DNA of 64,000 nt, from positions 33,176 through 97,175 of the forward strand of contig JBNJGB010000027.1 in NCBI GenBank assembly GCA_051747385.1, written 5' to 3'. The notes under the pieces were generated by a model. That model saw only the letters and a program-made list of their open reading frames with translations. It searched no databases and was not told the DNA's origin. Below, piece after piece: positions 54,459 through 63,087 of the stretch (its first letter is position 1; each line of letters opens with the position of its first letter). Origin of the DNA: JBNJGB01 sp051747385. Its GTDB lineage: Bacteria > Myxococcota_A > UBA9042 > PHBI01 > JACKFB01. The position numbers and the translations under genes are program-made.

Positions 54459-57431
54459 ATGGACACCGACCCAGGCCAGCCAGCACGTCGCGCGCAGCGG
54501 CGCGCGGTGGCGCCCTGGCTCTGGATCGTCGTGGGGCTGCTCGCGGTGCTGGGCGTGACGGCGGTCTTCCTGTCCGCCGCGGTCCTCGCCGGGCGCGCCG
54601 GGCTGGAGCAGCGCCTGACCTCGAAGGCGGCGGGCGCGGGCTGCGAGGTCTCCCTGGGCCGCGTGAACGTCGACCTGACCGGCGGGCTGCGGCTCGAGGG
54701 CCTCCGCCTGGACGACGGGCCGGACGGCGTCCTCGACGTGCGCCTCGACGCCGTCGAGGTCGACATGGACCCCCTGGAGGCCGTCATCGGACAACCGCGC
54801 GTCACCCGCGTCCACGTCCACGGCGGCCACGCCCGGATCGTCGCCGGCCGCGCCCTCGCCGACCTGCTCGCGGACCTCCGGGGCCCCGGCGACGGAGGTT
54901 CCTCCTTGGGCGCCGGCGGCGCACGCCTCCCCGACGAGGTCCGCTTCGACGGCCTGAGCGTCGAGCTCGCTCCGCCGCCGGACACGCCGCTGCCGACGGT
55001 GCGGGCGACCGGGGTGTCCGGTCGCCTCTTCCGGCGGGAGGACGGCCCCCTGCGGTTGGAGGCCACCGGCCGCGTGCCCGTGGAGGGGACCAGCCGACGC
55101 GTCACGGCCGAGATCGTGCTGGGGGAGGACCCGTCGTTGCGCATCGCCCTGGACGCCCCGCTCGGCGTCGAGACCGTCGTCGGCGGCCGCCGGATCGCCG
55201 CTCGGCTCACCGGGATCCTCCGCAGACCCGCCGCCGGCGAGACGCGCGTGGAGGGCCTGGCCGCCTCCACCGGGGACCACGAGATCGCCTGCGAACGGCT
55301 CGTCGTGCGGGACCGCGGCGGGATCCTGCCCGCCTGGGCGGACATCGAGCGGGCGCGCTGCGAGGACGCCCGGCTCCGCTCGGGCCGGCGCCGCGGGACC
55401 GCGAGCTCCGTCGAGGTCACCCTGGAGGACACCGGCCGCGCCCTGCCCCAGCCGCGACGGGTCCGCCTCGACGAGCTTCGGATCCACCTCGGGGCCGCCC
55501 GCGGGGAGGCCACGGCGCGCGCCGTGGACGTGGCGCTGAGGGACGAGACCCTGGCCCACCTGCGGAGCGGCGATCCGGTGGCGGCCATGGAGGCGGTCAC
55601 GGTGCGCGGCCCGGCCCTGCAGGTGACCCTCCGGGAGGCGGCGAGGCTCCCCGGGCTGGAGGCGGAGGACGAGGCGCCGGCGGAGGACCCGCCCGGCGAG
55701 GAGCCCGAGGAGGAGTCCCGCGGCGAGGACCCGGGGAAGGATGCCGCGCGCCCCGTGGTCGACGCGCCGCTGCTCCGCAGGCTCCGGGTGCTCCCGGCCG
55801 AGGCCCTGCGGCTCCCCCACGGGGCCCGCCTCGTGGACGTGGCGCGGGGCGTCCGGCTGAACCTGGACCAGGGGCACGTCCGCATCGACGCCCCCGATCG
55901 CCCGTCGGCGCTCCGCCTGGACGATCTCACGATGCGTGTGGTGCCCGGCGAGGACGGCGGCCTGGACGTGAGCGTCGGCGCCCTCATGGTCCGCGGGGAG
56001 GGCCGGAGCGGCCGGGTGGACGCCACCCTGGACGTGGACGATCGCGGAGCCATCCGCTCGGCGGAGGGCGTGCTCGCCGGGACGGACTTCGCCCACGTGC
56101 TGAGCCGCTCCTCCGAGTACGTGACCGTGGAGCCCGAGGCCTGGGTCCGCGTGGACTTCGACTACGGCTTCGACGCGGTACCCACGGCGACCCACCACGT
56201 CCGCGGCGAGGTCCGCTTCGAGGACTTCGGCTTCCAGGCCTGGCGCATCAGCCACGCGCCCGTGAGCGGCCTGGAGGGCCGGTTCGACTTCACGGCGTCG
56301 TGGAGGCCGGCGCGCCATCACCTGGAGATCGACGTGCCGCGCTTCCACCTGGACGACACCCGGCTGGCCGCCTCGCTGACGGCCACCGGCGCCCCGGGGG
56401 AGTCGCCCCGATACGGTTTCCGGGTGACCATGCCGCGACAGGACTGCGGCGCGGCCGCCCGATCCATCCCGCGGGCCCTGCTCCCCAGGCTGCGGGGCCT
56501 CCGGCTGGCCGGGCAGATGGCGTTCGAGGCCAGCCTGTCGGTGGACATGGCCGAACCGTACGGGCTGGAGCTTCGCGTGGACGGGGACGTGGAGGACTGC
56601 CGCGTGCGCTGGCTGGGCGGCGGCGTGGACGTGGAGGACCTGCGCGACCCGGACTTCGTGCACCACCCCGTGGAGCCCGAGCGCGGCCGCCTCGACGAGA
56701 TCGCCGTGGGGCCGGGCACGGACCAGTGGGTCCCCTCCGAGCAGCTTCCCCTGTTCCTGAAGGCCGCCGCCATCGTCACCGAGGATCGCGGCTGGCGAGA
56801 GCACCAGGGCGTGCGCTGGGACCTCGTGGAGCGCGCCCTGAAGCTCGACCTGGACAAGGGCCGCTTCGTCTACGGGGGCAGCACCATCACCCAGCAGCTC
56901 GTGAAGAACCTCTATCTCACGCGGGAGAAGACCCTGTCCCGGAAGCTCGAGGAGCTGATCATCTCGTGGGAGATGGAGCGCGCCCTGGACAAGGACGAGA
57001 TCCTCACCATGTACGTGAACGTCATCGAGTACGGCCCGGACATCTACGGCGTGAAGGCGGCCTCGCACCACTACTTCGCCAAGGAGCCCGTGGACCTGTC
57101 CCCCGCCGAGGCCGCCTTCATCATGGGCCTCAAGCCCTACCCGGACGCCGGCTACAAGCAGTGGGAGCGCCAGGAGCTGAGCCCCTGGTGGGTGAAGCGG
57201 GTGAAGCACGTGCTCGAGATGATGCACACCCGCGAGGACGCCATCAGCGAGGCGGAGGTGCTGGCGGCGGCGCCCTACCAGGTGGACTTCCGGGCCCCGG
57301 AGGAGCCCCTGTGGGGCGGGCGACCGTACGTCCCGCCGACGGTCCCCACGCCCTTCGGCGCGGATCCGCCGCCGCGCGATCCCGAGGGCGACGACGGCGC
57401 CGAGATGGACGCTCGGCTGCCCCCACCCTGA
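54459..57431 (+). CDS. AsmA-like protein fused to a GT51 peptidoglycan glycosyltransferase
   Basis: The 990-residue protein has one N-terminal transmembrane helix (WLWIVVGLLAVLGVTAV) and a long AsmA/DUF748-like beta-rich part, with an acidic Pro/Glu insert near 410. The last 250 residues are a GT51 transglycosylase: IVTEDRGWREHQGV with the catalytic Glu, GGSTITQQLVKNLYL, TLSRKLEEL and KDEILTMYVNVIEYG. GT51 enzymes polymerise lipid II. A fusion to a lipid-transport-like AsmA region is unusual. It is divergent from the MYXO-CTERM gene, with a 192-base gap. The last 35 residues are Pro-rich. Confidence 0.87.
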   Translation: MDTDPGQPARRAQRRAVAPWLWIVVGLLAVLGVTAVFLSAAVLAGRAGLEQRLTSKAAGAGCEVSLGRVNVDLTGGLRLEGLRLDDGPDGVLDVRLDAVEVDMDPLEAVIGQPRVTRVHVHGGHARIVAGRALADLLADLRGPGDGGSSLGAGGARLPDEVRFDGLSVELAPPPDTPLPTVRATGVSGRLFRREDGPLRLEATGRVPVEGTSRRVTAEIVLGEDPSLRIALDAPLGVETVVGGRRIAARLTGILRRPAAGETRVEGLAASTGDHEIACERLVVRDRGGILPAWADIERARCEDARLRSGRRRGTASSVEVTLEDTGRALPQPRRVRLDELRIHLGAARGEATARAVDVALRDETLAHLRSGDPVAAMEAVTVRGPALQVTLREAARLPGLEAEDEAPAEDPPGEEPEEESRGEDPGKDAARPVVDAPLLRRLRVLPAEALRLPHGARLVDVARGVRLNLDQGHVRIDAPDRPSALRLDDLTMRVVPGEDGGLDVSVGALMVRGEGRSGRVDATLDVDDRGAIRSAEGVLAGTDFAHVLSRSSEYVTVEPEAWVRVDFDYGFDAVPTATHHVRGEVRFEDFGFQAWRISHAPVSGLEGRFDFTASWRPARHHLEIDVPRFHLDDTRLAASLTATGAPGESPRYGFRVTMPRQDCGAAARSIPRALLPRLRGLRLAGQMAFEASLSVDMAEPYGLELRVDGDVEDCRVRWLGGGVDVEDLRDPDFVHHPVEPERGRLDEIAVGPGTDQWVPSEQLPLFLKAAAIVTEDRGWREHQGVRWDLVERALKLDLDKGRFVYGGSTITQQLVKNLYLTREKTLSRKLEELIISWEMERALDKDEILTMYVNVIEYGPDIYGVKAASHHYFAKEPVDLSPAEAAFIMGLKPYPDAGYKQWERQELSPWWVKRVKHVLEMMHTREDAISEAEVLAAAPYQVDFRAPEEPLWGGRPYVPPTVPTPFGADPPPRDPEGDDGAEMDARLPPP

Positions 57432-57433
57432 CC

Positions 57434-57904
57434 ACGGCCACGTGCAGTCTCCGCCGGATCGGTGGTATCCTCCTTCAGCACTATGCCGACGTGCTCTGGT
57501 GGCTGGCCGAGTCCACCGGCCCGACGCCCCGCGCCACCGCCCACGTGGTCCTCGTGCCCGAAAGAGGGTGCGGGAGCGACGGTCCCGACGCTGCCGACAC
57601 GCGGTATGGCCAGCTCGCGGAGCTGGTCGGGGGAACGGCCACGACCGTATGCGACGGGGACCTCGGGCCCGCCTTCGGGGAGAGCGCCGACCCGTCCACC
57701 CGGGTCGTGGCGGACATCCCGTTCGGCGGCCCGGTCGACCCCGACTCCGTGGAGGTCACCGTCGGCGGGGAGCGGTGCCCCGCTTCGGACGGTTGGTCCG
57801 TCGTCGGCGGAGACAGGTGGCTGGTGATCGAGCCGGGCGGCGCCTGCACGCCCTCCGGGGGCGACGAGATCGAGGCGCACTGGAGCCCGGCCTTCCCGCC
57901 GTAG
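57434..57904 (+). pseudogene. Fragment of a VWA-domain lipoprotein gene (N-terminus missing)
   Basis: The reading ends with GGERCPASDGWSVVGGDRWL and a final HWSPAFPP. Its AELVGGTATTVCDGDLGPA matches NATGGNVASICDSNFSTALK in the VWA domain of the giant lipoprotein at 25375, including the following STRVVADIPFGGPVDP region. No start codon with RBS exists, and the MIDAS half of the domain is absent. It lies just after the GT51 stop. It appears to be a decayed paralogue tail. Confidence 0.55.
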
Positions 57905-58251
57905 ACCCGGCCATTCCGCGACCGCGAGGAGGAGTTCGTCGCGGCGCTGGCTGACGACCCGCGTGGCGGCGTGGGGATCGAAGCCGTCGCAGCGCACGCA
58001 CCGCGGCGGCTTCGGGTGTTCGGACCGGGCTCCGCGCTCCGTCACCTATATCGCCAGGTGGCCGATGGCCATACCGCGCCCCGGATCAGCTCCCGGTGGG
58101 CCAGGTGGCGCCCGAGCGCGCCGTGCGCGCATCCTCCCTCGACCCCAGCCGCCCGCGAAGTCAGAAGTCAGCAGACTTGACCCCCAAGACCAAGATAAGA
58201 CGTGGACAAGAAGGTTCACACATGGCCCCAGGTAAAGTAAGTTCTATCCGC
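57905..58251. other. Intergenic region before the AbiE pair
   Basis: The 347 bases contain copy 3 of the TTGACCCC repeat at 58158-58184 and a stretch with no gene. ATG 58222 gives an alternative AbiEi start ten codons longer. No promoter is clear. Confidence 0.5.
58158..58184 (+). repeat. TTGACCCC repeat, copy 3
   Basis: AAGTCAGAAGTCAGCAGACT followed by TGACCCC. It has the same orientation as copies 1 and 2 and lies 67 bases before the AbiEi start. GGGGTCAAG-type ends of this kind are seen near IS200-like or REP-associated transposases in other bacteria, but no such gene is here. Confidence 0.65.
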
Positions 58252-58857
58252 ATGAGCAACGAGCCCGCTAGCCGAGCCGTCGAGGCGTTCCGCACGCACG
58301 GGGGCATCCTGCGCACGAAGGATGTGCTGAAGCTCGGCGTGCATCCCCGCACGCTCTACCGGCTCCGCGACGAGGGTGTGATCGAGCGGGTCAGCCGCGG
58401 CGTCTACCGGCTCGCGGCGATGCCCGACCTCGCGCACCCGGACCTCGTGACGGTGGCTCTTCGCGTGCCGCGCGCGGTCGTCTGCCTCGTCTCGGCGCTC
58501 GCCTACCACGACGCCACGAACGAGGTGCCGCACGAGGTGCAGATCGCGCTGCCGCGGTCGACGAAGACCCCCAGGATCGACCACCCGCCGGTGCGGGTCT
58601 TCTGGTTTTCGGGACCTGCGCTGTCCGAAGGGGTCGAGATCGTGAAGGTCGACGGCGTGGAAGTCCGCATCTACGACCTTCCGAAGACCGTCGTCGACTG
58701 CTTCCGGTTCCGCAACAAGGTAGGGCTGGACGTCGCGGTCGACGCCCTCGACCAGGCCGTGAGGCGCAAGGGCGTGCGGCCAGCCGACGTGCTGCGGTAC
58801 GCGAGGCTGTGCCGCATCGAGAGCGTCATCCTGCCGTACGTCGAGGCGATCCAGTGA
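58252..58857 (+). CDS. abiEi: AbiEi-type antitoxin/transcriptional regulator
   Basis: The 201-residue protein has an N-terminal winged HTH (ILRTKDVLKLGVHPRTLYRL) and the AbiEi middle domain with SALAYHDATNEVPHEVQIAL and IYDLPKTVVDCFRFR. AbiEi represses the operon and neutralises AbiEii, a type IV toxin-antitoxin pair that also gives phage defence. Start ATG 58252 matches family length. Its stop overlaps the next gene (GTGA). Confidence 0.9.
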   Translation: MSNEPASRAVEAFRTHGGILRTKDVLKLGVHPRTLYRLRDEGVIERVSRGVYRLAAMPDLAHPDLVTVALRVPRAVVCLVSALAYHDATNEVPHEVQIALPRSTKTPRIDHPPVRVFWFSGPALSEGVEIVKVDGVEVRIYDLPKTVVDCFRFRNKVGLDVAVDALDQAVRRKGVRPADVLRYARLCRIESVILPYVEAIQ

Positions 58858-59786
58858 AGAAGGAGATCACCAACGTCGCGGCGTCGGTGCATGCGCGCCT
58901 CCTCAACCGCGCGAAGGCCGAGCGGCGCCCCTTCAACGAGCTACTGCAGTACTACGCGATGGAGCGGTTCCTCTACCGGCTCTCGCGATCAGAGCATGCC
59001 GACCGCTTCGTTCTGAAGGGAGCGCTGATGCTCCAGTTCTGGGGAGGTGCGCTCACGCGCGCGACGAAGGACATCGACCTGCTCGGACGGAGCACGGTGT
59101 CCGTCACGGAGATCGTGGACGTCGTCCGGAGCTGCCTGGCGGCCGCCGTCGATGACGACGGGCTCCGCTTCGACCCGGCGCGCGTCATCGGTGAGGAGAT
59201 CCGGCTGGCGGCCAACTACGACGGCGTGCGGGTTCGCTGCGGCGCGCGCCTCGGGAACGCGCGCGTCGCGATCCAGGTCGACGTCGGGTTCGGGGACGTC
59301 GTCACGCCCGGCGCCCAGGACATCGAGTACCCGACGCTCCTCGACTCCGCGGCGCCCCGCCTCCTTGGCTACACGCCCGAGACCGCCATCGCGGAGAAGC
59401 TCGAGGCGATGGTCGTCCTCGACATGGCGAACACCCGGATGAAGGACTTCCTGGACATCTGGATCCTCGCCCAGGGCCGAGCGTTCGCGGGCGGCCTCCT
59501 TGCGCAGGCGATCGAGGCGACGTTCCGGCGGCGTGGAACAGCGCTGCCCGAGTCCACACCGGTCGCACTCACGCCGGCGTTCCACTCGGCGAAGGTGAAG
59601 CAGACGCAGTGGCGAGCCTACCTCCGGAAGGGGAGGATCCAGGGAGACGTGCCCGACCTCCACGAGGTGGCGGCGCGTATCGAGTCCTTCCTCATGCCGG
59701 TCGTCACGGCGCTCACCGCAGGGCAGGCCTTCACGCATCGCTGGCCGCCTGGCGGACCGTGGGGAGATCCGTCAGAGGCTGCGTGA
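58854..59786 (+). CDS. abiEii: AbiEii-type nucleotidyltransferase toxin
   Basis: The 310-residue protein has the nucleotidyltransferase signature VLKGALMLQFWGGALTRATK followed by DIDLLG, then an ETAIAEKLEAMVVLDMANTR segment typical of AbiEii, and DFLDIWILA. AbiEii transfers nucleotides to tRNA in some systems. GTG 58854 shares bases with the AbiEi stop. Catalytic Asp residues in KDIDL are intact. Confidence 0.92.
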   Translation: MKKEITNVAASVHARLLNRAKAERRPFNELLQYYAMERFLYRLSRSEHADRFVLKGALMLQFWGGALTRATKDIDLLGRSTVSVTEIVDVVRSCLAAAVDDDGLRFDPARVIGEEIRLAANYDGVRVRCGARLGNARVAIQVDVGFGDVVTPGAQDIEYPTLLDSAAPRLLGYTPETAIAEKLEAMVVLDMANTRMKDFLDIWILAQGRAFAGGLLAQAIEATFRRRGTALPESTPVALTPAFHSAKVKQTQWRAYLRKGRIQGDVPDLHEVAARIESFLMPVVTALTAGQAFTHRWPPGGPWGDPSEAA

Positions 59787-59824
59787 CCGGGCTGCGTGAC
59801 CGGGGCGACGCGCGCCTGCGGCGC

Positions 59825-59837
59825 CTAGTTTCCATAA
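59825..59837 (+). repeat. 13-bp direct repeat CTAGTTTCCATAA, left copy
   Basis: An identical 13-mer occurs at 63640-63652 in the same orientation. A third, shorter CTAGTTTCCA is at 60412. The pair spans 3.8 kb that contains the unknown two-gene module. Confidence 0.6.
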
Positions 59838-59997
59838 GACGCACACTGCCTATCCGGTTGGTTCACCACCATACAGCATCTTGTAGGTGGCCAGATCATC
59901 GCGAGCCGTGCGCCCGAACAGGCTCGGGAAGAGCCATCATGCGGATCTGAACGCCGTGAAAACGGCGAGCGACCATCAGCCTGCAGACCACAATATG

Positions 59998-60192
59998 CTG
60001 GGGCTCAGCGAGTGAAGCGGATAGGCAGTAGACGCATTACCGGACGTTGGGCCGATCCCCGATCGCTCGCCTGGGCCTCGATCGCGAACGATCGCTGGGG
60101 CTCGGCGAGTGAAGCGGATAGGCAGTAGACGCATTACCGGACGTTGGGCCAGTGCCCGAGCGTTCGGCCGGCGCCTCGATCGCGAACGATCG
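59998..60192. repeat. Tandem pair of 97-bp units with CGATCG hairpins
   Basis: The two units start with CTGGGGCTCAGCGAGTGAAG or a one-base variant and contain CGGATAGGCAGT and ACGTTGGGCC. Each ends in CGATCG-CGAA-CGATCG, a perfect six-pair stem with a four-base loop (60079-60094 and 60177-60192). A related hairpin, CGATCG-CCGT-CGATCG, is at 63702-63717. Confidence 0.8.
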
Positions 60193-60318
60193 CGGCCAGG
60201 CCGTGCCCCGGATGAGGTCGGCCGGGGGCGATGGCGGGGTGTCGGGCGCCGGTCGGGCCGCCTCCGTTCATGCCCAGAGCGTAGAGGTGCGGACGCCTCC
60301 CGTCACGTAGGCGGAGAT
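60135..60318. repeat. Diverged 180-bp repeat, left copy
   Basis: It aligns by eye with 63663-63829 in the same orientation (CGGACGTTGGGCC/CGGACGTCGGGCC at the start, GCGCCTCCCGTCACGTAG near the end). It overlaps the second tandem unit. Similarity is clear but imperfect. Confidence 0.6.
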
Positions 60319-60422
60319 CGGCGGAGGCGAGGGCGAGGGTGTCCTCGGGGCCCAGGAGGTGGAGGGTCCAGGTGTTCGGGCCCTCGCGGCGGCGGAGCCG
60401 GTGGCCGCTGCCGCTAGTTTCC

Positions 60423-60541
60423 AGCCGCTAGGAGTCTGTAGTGTATTGCGGACCGAGCGAGCCCGAGACGATTTCGTCCAGATCGGCGTACGACGGTTCC
60501 CTAGTCGAACCAGTAGGTTCGGCGGAGGGTTCTCGGACGTC
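60423..60541. repeat. Inverted copy of the mtnD-mtnB repeat
   Basis: This 119-bp segment is the reverse complement of 15909-16026 with scattered changes. It is preceded by CTAGTTTCCAGCCGCTAGG. Confidence 0.78.
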
Positions 60542-60777
60542 GAGATGGGCGGAAGCGGCCGGGATTCGCGACGTGGAGAGTTTTCCCGGACGCTGCTAGG
60601 CCGCTGCCGAGCCCGAGGCAAGCGGGCACGACCCCGGGTCGGGGCGGTTGACGACCCCGGGTCGGGGCGGTTGGCGGTTACCCTACCTCCTCGGTTGGCG
60701 CGTCCGCCCCCCTCCTCTACACTTGCACCGGATGGGCGGATCGAGCGAGGCGACCCCGGGTCGGGGTCTCTTTCCAG

Positions 60778-62088
60778 TCACTCCAGGCCGTGATTCGTGA
60801 GCTGGTGCCGGATGACCAGGGGGCTCACGTCGAAGGCCCGGGCGAGGTCGGTGTCGTCTGCGCCCCAATCCACGCGGTCGCCGAGTCGAGCCTCCAGGCC
60901 CGCGGCGGGAGCCAGCAGCTCGGCGGCGAAGGAGCGGGAGGCGGACTGCTGCCAGTCGTGGGAGCGGGTCAGGAGCCGGGTGGGGTGTGCCGGCGTCGTG
61001 GCGAACAGCGCGTGGTGGATGATCCGGGCCGTGTGGAAGCGCTCGCTTCTCGCATCGCCACGCTCTGCCAGCAAGGCGCCCACCGCGCCATTGGCCTGGA
61101 CCACGCCCTCGACATCGGCCTCCACGGGGTCGCCTTGGTGCAGATGGAACGTGGAGCCCAGGGCGGCGCTCACGACGCGGTCCATGTCCTGCACCGGAGC
61201 GTCGGGGGAGAGGCCCAATCGATGCCTGAGCCATCGTGCCCTCGCAAAACCCACGGCGTAGGGCCGATCGGGGACCACGGCGGGGCTTTCCGGGTGCAGG
61301 CGCTCGCTGTCCTCCGAATCGAGCTTCTCCAACATGGTGTGCACGGCGCGTACGTTCTGCGGCAGGGTCTCGCCTGTGCTCGCGGCGAGGATGTCGCCGA
61401 CCAGCAGGGGGCTCAGGCTCGAATCGAGCTCCTCGACGTGCTTCTCGAGCGCCTCCGAAAGGTCTGGAGCGTAGGGGTCCAGCCCCAACATCCCGAGGCG
61501 GGAGCAGAGCAGCGGCTCGTCCGTCATGGACTGGCGCACGGCGTCCCAATCCGCGCGCAGCTCGTCGACCAGGGGATCGTCCGCCACGGTGCGGGTCCGC
61601 TCGAGGACCGCCTCGACCACGCGGCGGAGCTCGGCCTCCGCAGCCGGGCGAGAGGCTACCGCGGCACCCGAGTCGAGAAAGCGACCGGGAAGCGTCGCGT
61701 CTGCCGGATCGCTGTTCCAGACGATGCCCACCTGGTCGTCGACTCGCATGATGGACAGATCGGGGTAGGCCATGCCGTCCCGAGCGAAGAGGAGGTTGTG
61801 GCGGCGGAACCACTCGGCCGCTCGAGGCGTCCGCAACGCCCGGGGGCCTCGCGAGACGTCCCGCAATGCCGGCCCTTCGTCGAGGAGCACCCACCAGTTT
61901 CTCGCGATCCAAGCCGCCAAGGGGAGGATGGATCCGTACACGCCGGTGCGCACCGACTGCGCGGGCTCGGACCAGAATCGGGACAGGGTCCGGCCATCGG
62001 ACTTCGGCTCCAACCGCGCCCACGTATGGGCCAACGGCTTCGAGGCGACACCGGGGGCCTCCTCCCACTCGAAGGAGAACTCAATCAT
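60778..62088 (-). CDS. Unknown protein with ImmA/IrrE-like C-terminus lacking the HExxH site
   Basis: The 436-residue protein has an N-terminal half with RVDDQVGIVWNSDPADATLP, a pattern I cannot assign. From about 310 to the end it reads like an ImmA/IrrE region: RARWLRHRLG, FHTARIIHHALFA, SASRSFAAELLAP, then FDVSPLVIRHQLTNHGLE. In active ImmA proteins the first segment would be HExxH; here it is HTARIIHH, so metalloprotease activity is doubtful. The upstream gene overlaps by eight bases. It may be a sensor or regulator in an accessory module. The start at ATG 62088 is clear. Defence function would be inference from location only. Confidence 0.6.
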   Translation of the reverse strand: MIEFSFEWEEAPGVASKPLAHTWARLEPKSDGRTLSRFWSEPAQSVRTGVYGSILPLAAWIARNWWVLLDEGPALRDVSRGPRALRTPRAAEWFRRHNLLFARDGMAYPDLSIMRVDDQVGIVWNSDPADATLPGRFLDSGAAVASRPAAEAELRRVVEAVLERTRTVADDPLVDELRADWDAVRQSMTDEPLLCSRLGMLGLDPYAPDLSEALEKHVEELDSSLSPLLVGDILAASTGETLPQNVRAVHTMLEKLDSEDSERLHPESPAVVPDRPYAVGFARARWLRHRLGLSPDAPVQDMDRVVSAALGSTFHLHQGDPVEADVEGVVQANGAVGALLAERGDARSERFHTARIIHHALFATTPAHPTRLLTRSHDWQQSASRSFAAELLAPAAGLEARLGDRVDWGADDTDLARAFDVSPLVIRHQLTNHGLE

Positions 62089-62527
62089 CGTCGTCCTCCT
62101 CCCATTCGTCCGGAGCCAGCAGACCCTCCCGGTCCGTGGGAAGCTCGAACGGCTCGATGGGCCACCCCTTGTAGGCTCCCTTCTCGCGGTTGGTCAGTCG
62201 AGCGACGTATGGCGTCCCGTCGAGCCACCCCCACGCGTACCGAGGGAAGCCGGACTCGAAGCGCTGACTGACGCAGCGTCGTCGCAGAGCCTCGCGCAAC
62301 ACCCGCTCCGCGTTGTCCCGGTCGATGTCCCTCGGGCACTTCGACGCATCCGAGCGCAGTTCGGGCTCGACCTGGAAGGATGGGTCGACCGGGCGAGCTT
62401 TGTGCTCCGCGCTCCCCACGTAGGCCACGCGATCAGCGAGCTGCTCCGGCCCGTCGCACTCGTCGGGCCACGAGCTGACCAGGCCGTCCCCCTTGGTCTT
62501 TCGTCGATATCGGCGCTTCTGCTTCAC
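62081..62527 (-). CDS. Small protein, partner of the ImmA-like gene, function unknown
   Basis: The 148-residue protein begins with a basic MKQKRRYRRKTKG and has RVAYVGSAEHKARPVDP, then DASKCPRDIDRDNAERVLRE and FPRYAWGWLDGTPYVARLTN. The end is acidic (EWEEDDDD). The YVGSAEHK ... FPRY-W ... ARLTN order looks like a conserved small family, but I cannot name it. The cysteine and surrounding charged residues are not a known active site. It overlaps the next gene by eight bases, so the two form a unit. Confidence 0.62.
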   Translation of the reverse strand: MKQKRRYRRKTKGDGLVSSWPDECDGPEQLADRVAYVGSAEHKARPVDPSFQVEPELRSDASKCPRDIDRDNAERVLREALRRRCVSQRFESGFPRYAWGWLDGTPYVARLTNREKGAYKGWPIEPFELPTDREGLLAPDEWEEDDDD

Positions 62528-62600
62528 ACGGAGAGCCTAGCAGCGCGGACTTCCCTGGTCACGCCCGGTGTACGGGCAGGCATCAGGAGCGCGGAGCCCG

Positions 62601-62709
62601 CTCCCGCCCGGCCACCCGCCGGGCTCCGCGCCGCAGCCTGACGACGCGCAGCGCCCACAGGTCGCGTCGACATCGCCACCCACGGCGAGACGCACCCGTG
62701 CGTCCGCAG
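62601..62709. repeat. Direct repeat of about 109 bp, copy 1 (second copy 62851-62958)
   Basis: Both copies begin CTCCCGCCCG and end GTGCGTCCGCAG. The last 85 bases, including CAGGTCGCGTCGACATCGCC, are identical by eye. The two lie 250 bp apart in the same orientation. Confidence 0.85.
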
Positions 62710-63087
62710 GCCGTCCGAACCGCCCCCGCCGCCCGCCTTCGTGCCCTCGATTACCCCGAGAGCGGACCACCCCCCGGCCGTGCCCACCGATATCCCGCGT
62801 CGGGAGGCTGGCCAGCGCCCCCGGATCACGACCCCGGGTCGGGTGTCCTGCTCCCGCCCGCCACCAGCCGCGCTCCGCGCCGCAGCCTGACGACGCGCAG
62901 CGCCCACAGGTCGCGTCGACATCGCCACCCACGGCGAGACGCACCCGTGCGTCCGCAGCCCGGTCGAATCGCCCAAAATCCACTCTCGCCCCCCTCCATC
63001 ACCCCGCCAGGGCGACAGATCCCCGGCCAACTCCAGCGAAGCCCCGCCAGGGGAGCCTGCCCAAAGCCGCCCCTGATCACGACCCCG

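Larger units (their letters stand above)
59787..60777. other. Repeat-rich intergenic region (991 bp) between AbiE and the unknown module
   Basis: There is no supportable gene. It holds a 13-bp direct repeat (59825), a 97-bp tandem pair (59998-60192), a stretch shared with 63663-63829, an inverted copy of the mtnD-mtnB repeat (60423-60541), and three copies of ACCCCGGGTCGGG. ACTGCCTATCCG at 59845 has its reverse complement at 60018 and 60115. Confidence 0.7.

Noticed and set aside
57275..58045. 256-residue minus-strand reading after the GT51 gene
   Set aside because: It is antisense to the GT51 end and the VWA fragment, with shadow-type composition.
60040..60150. ACGTTGGGCC in tandem units, similar to the GTTRRRY end of integron attC sites
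   Set aside because: No matching RYYYAAC partner, no attC-like fold of the right size, and no integrase or cassette genes.
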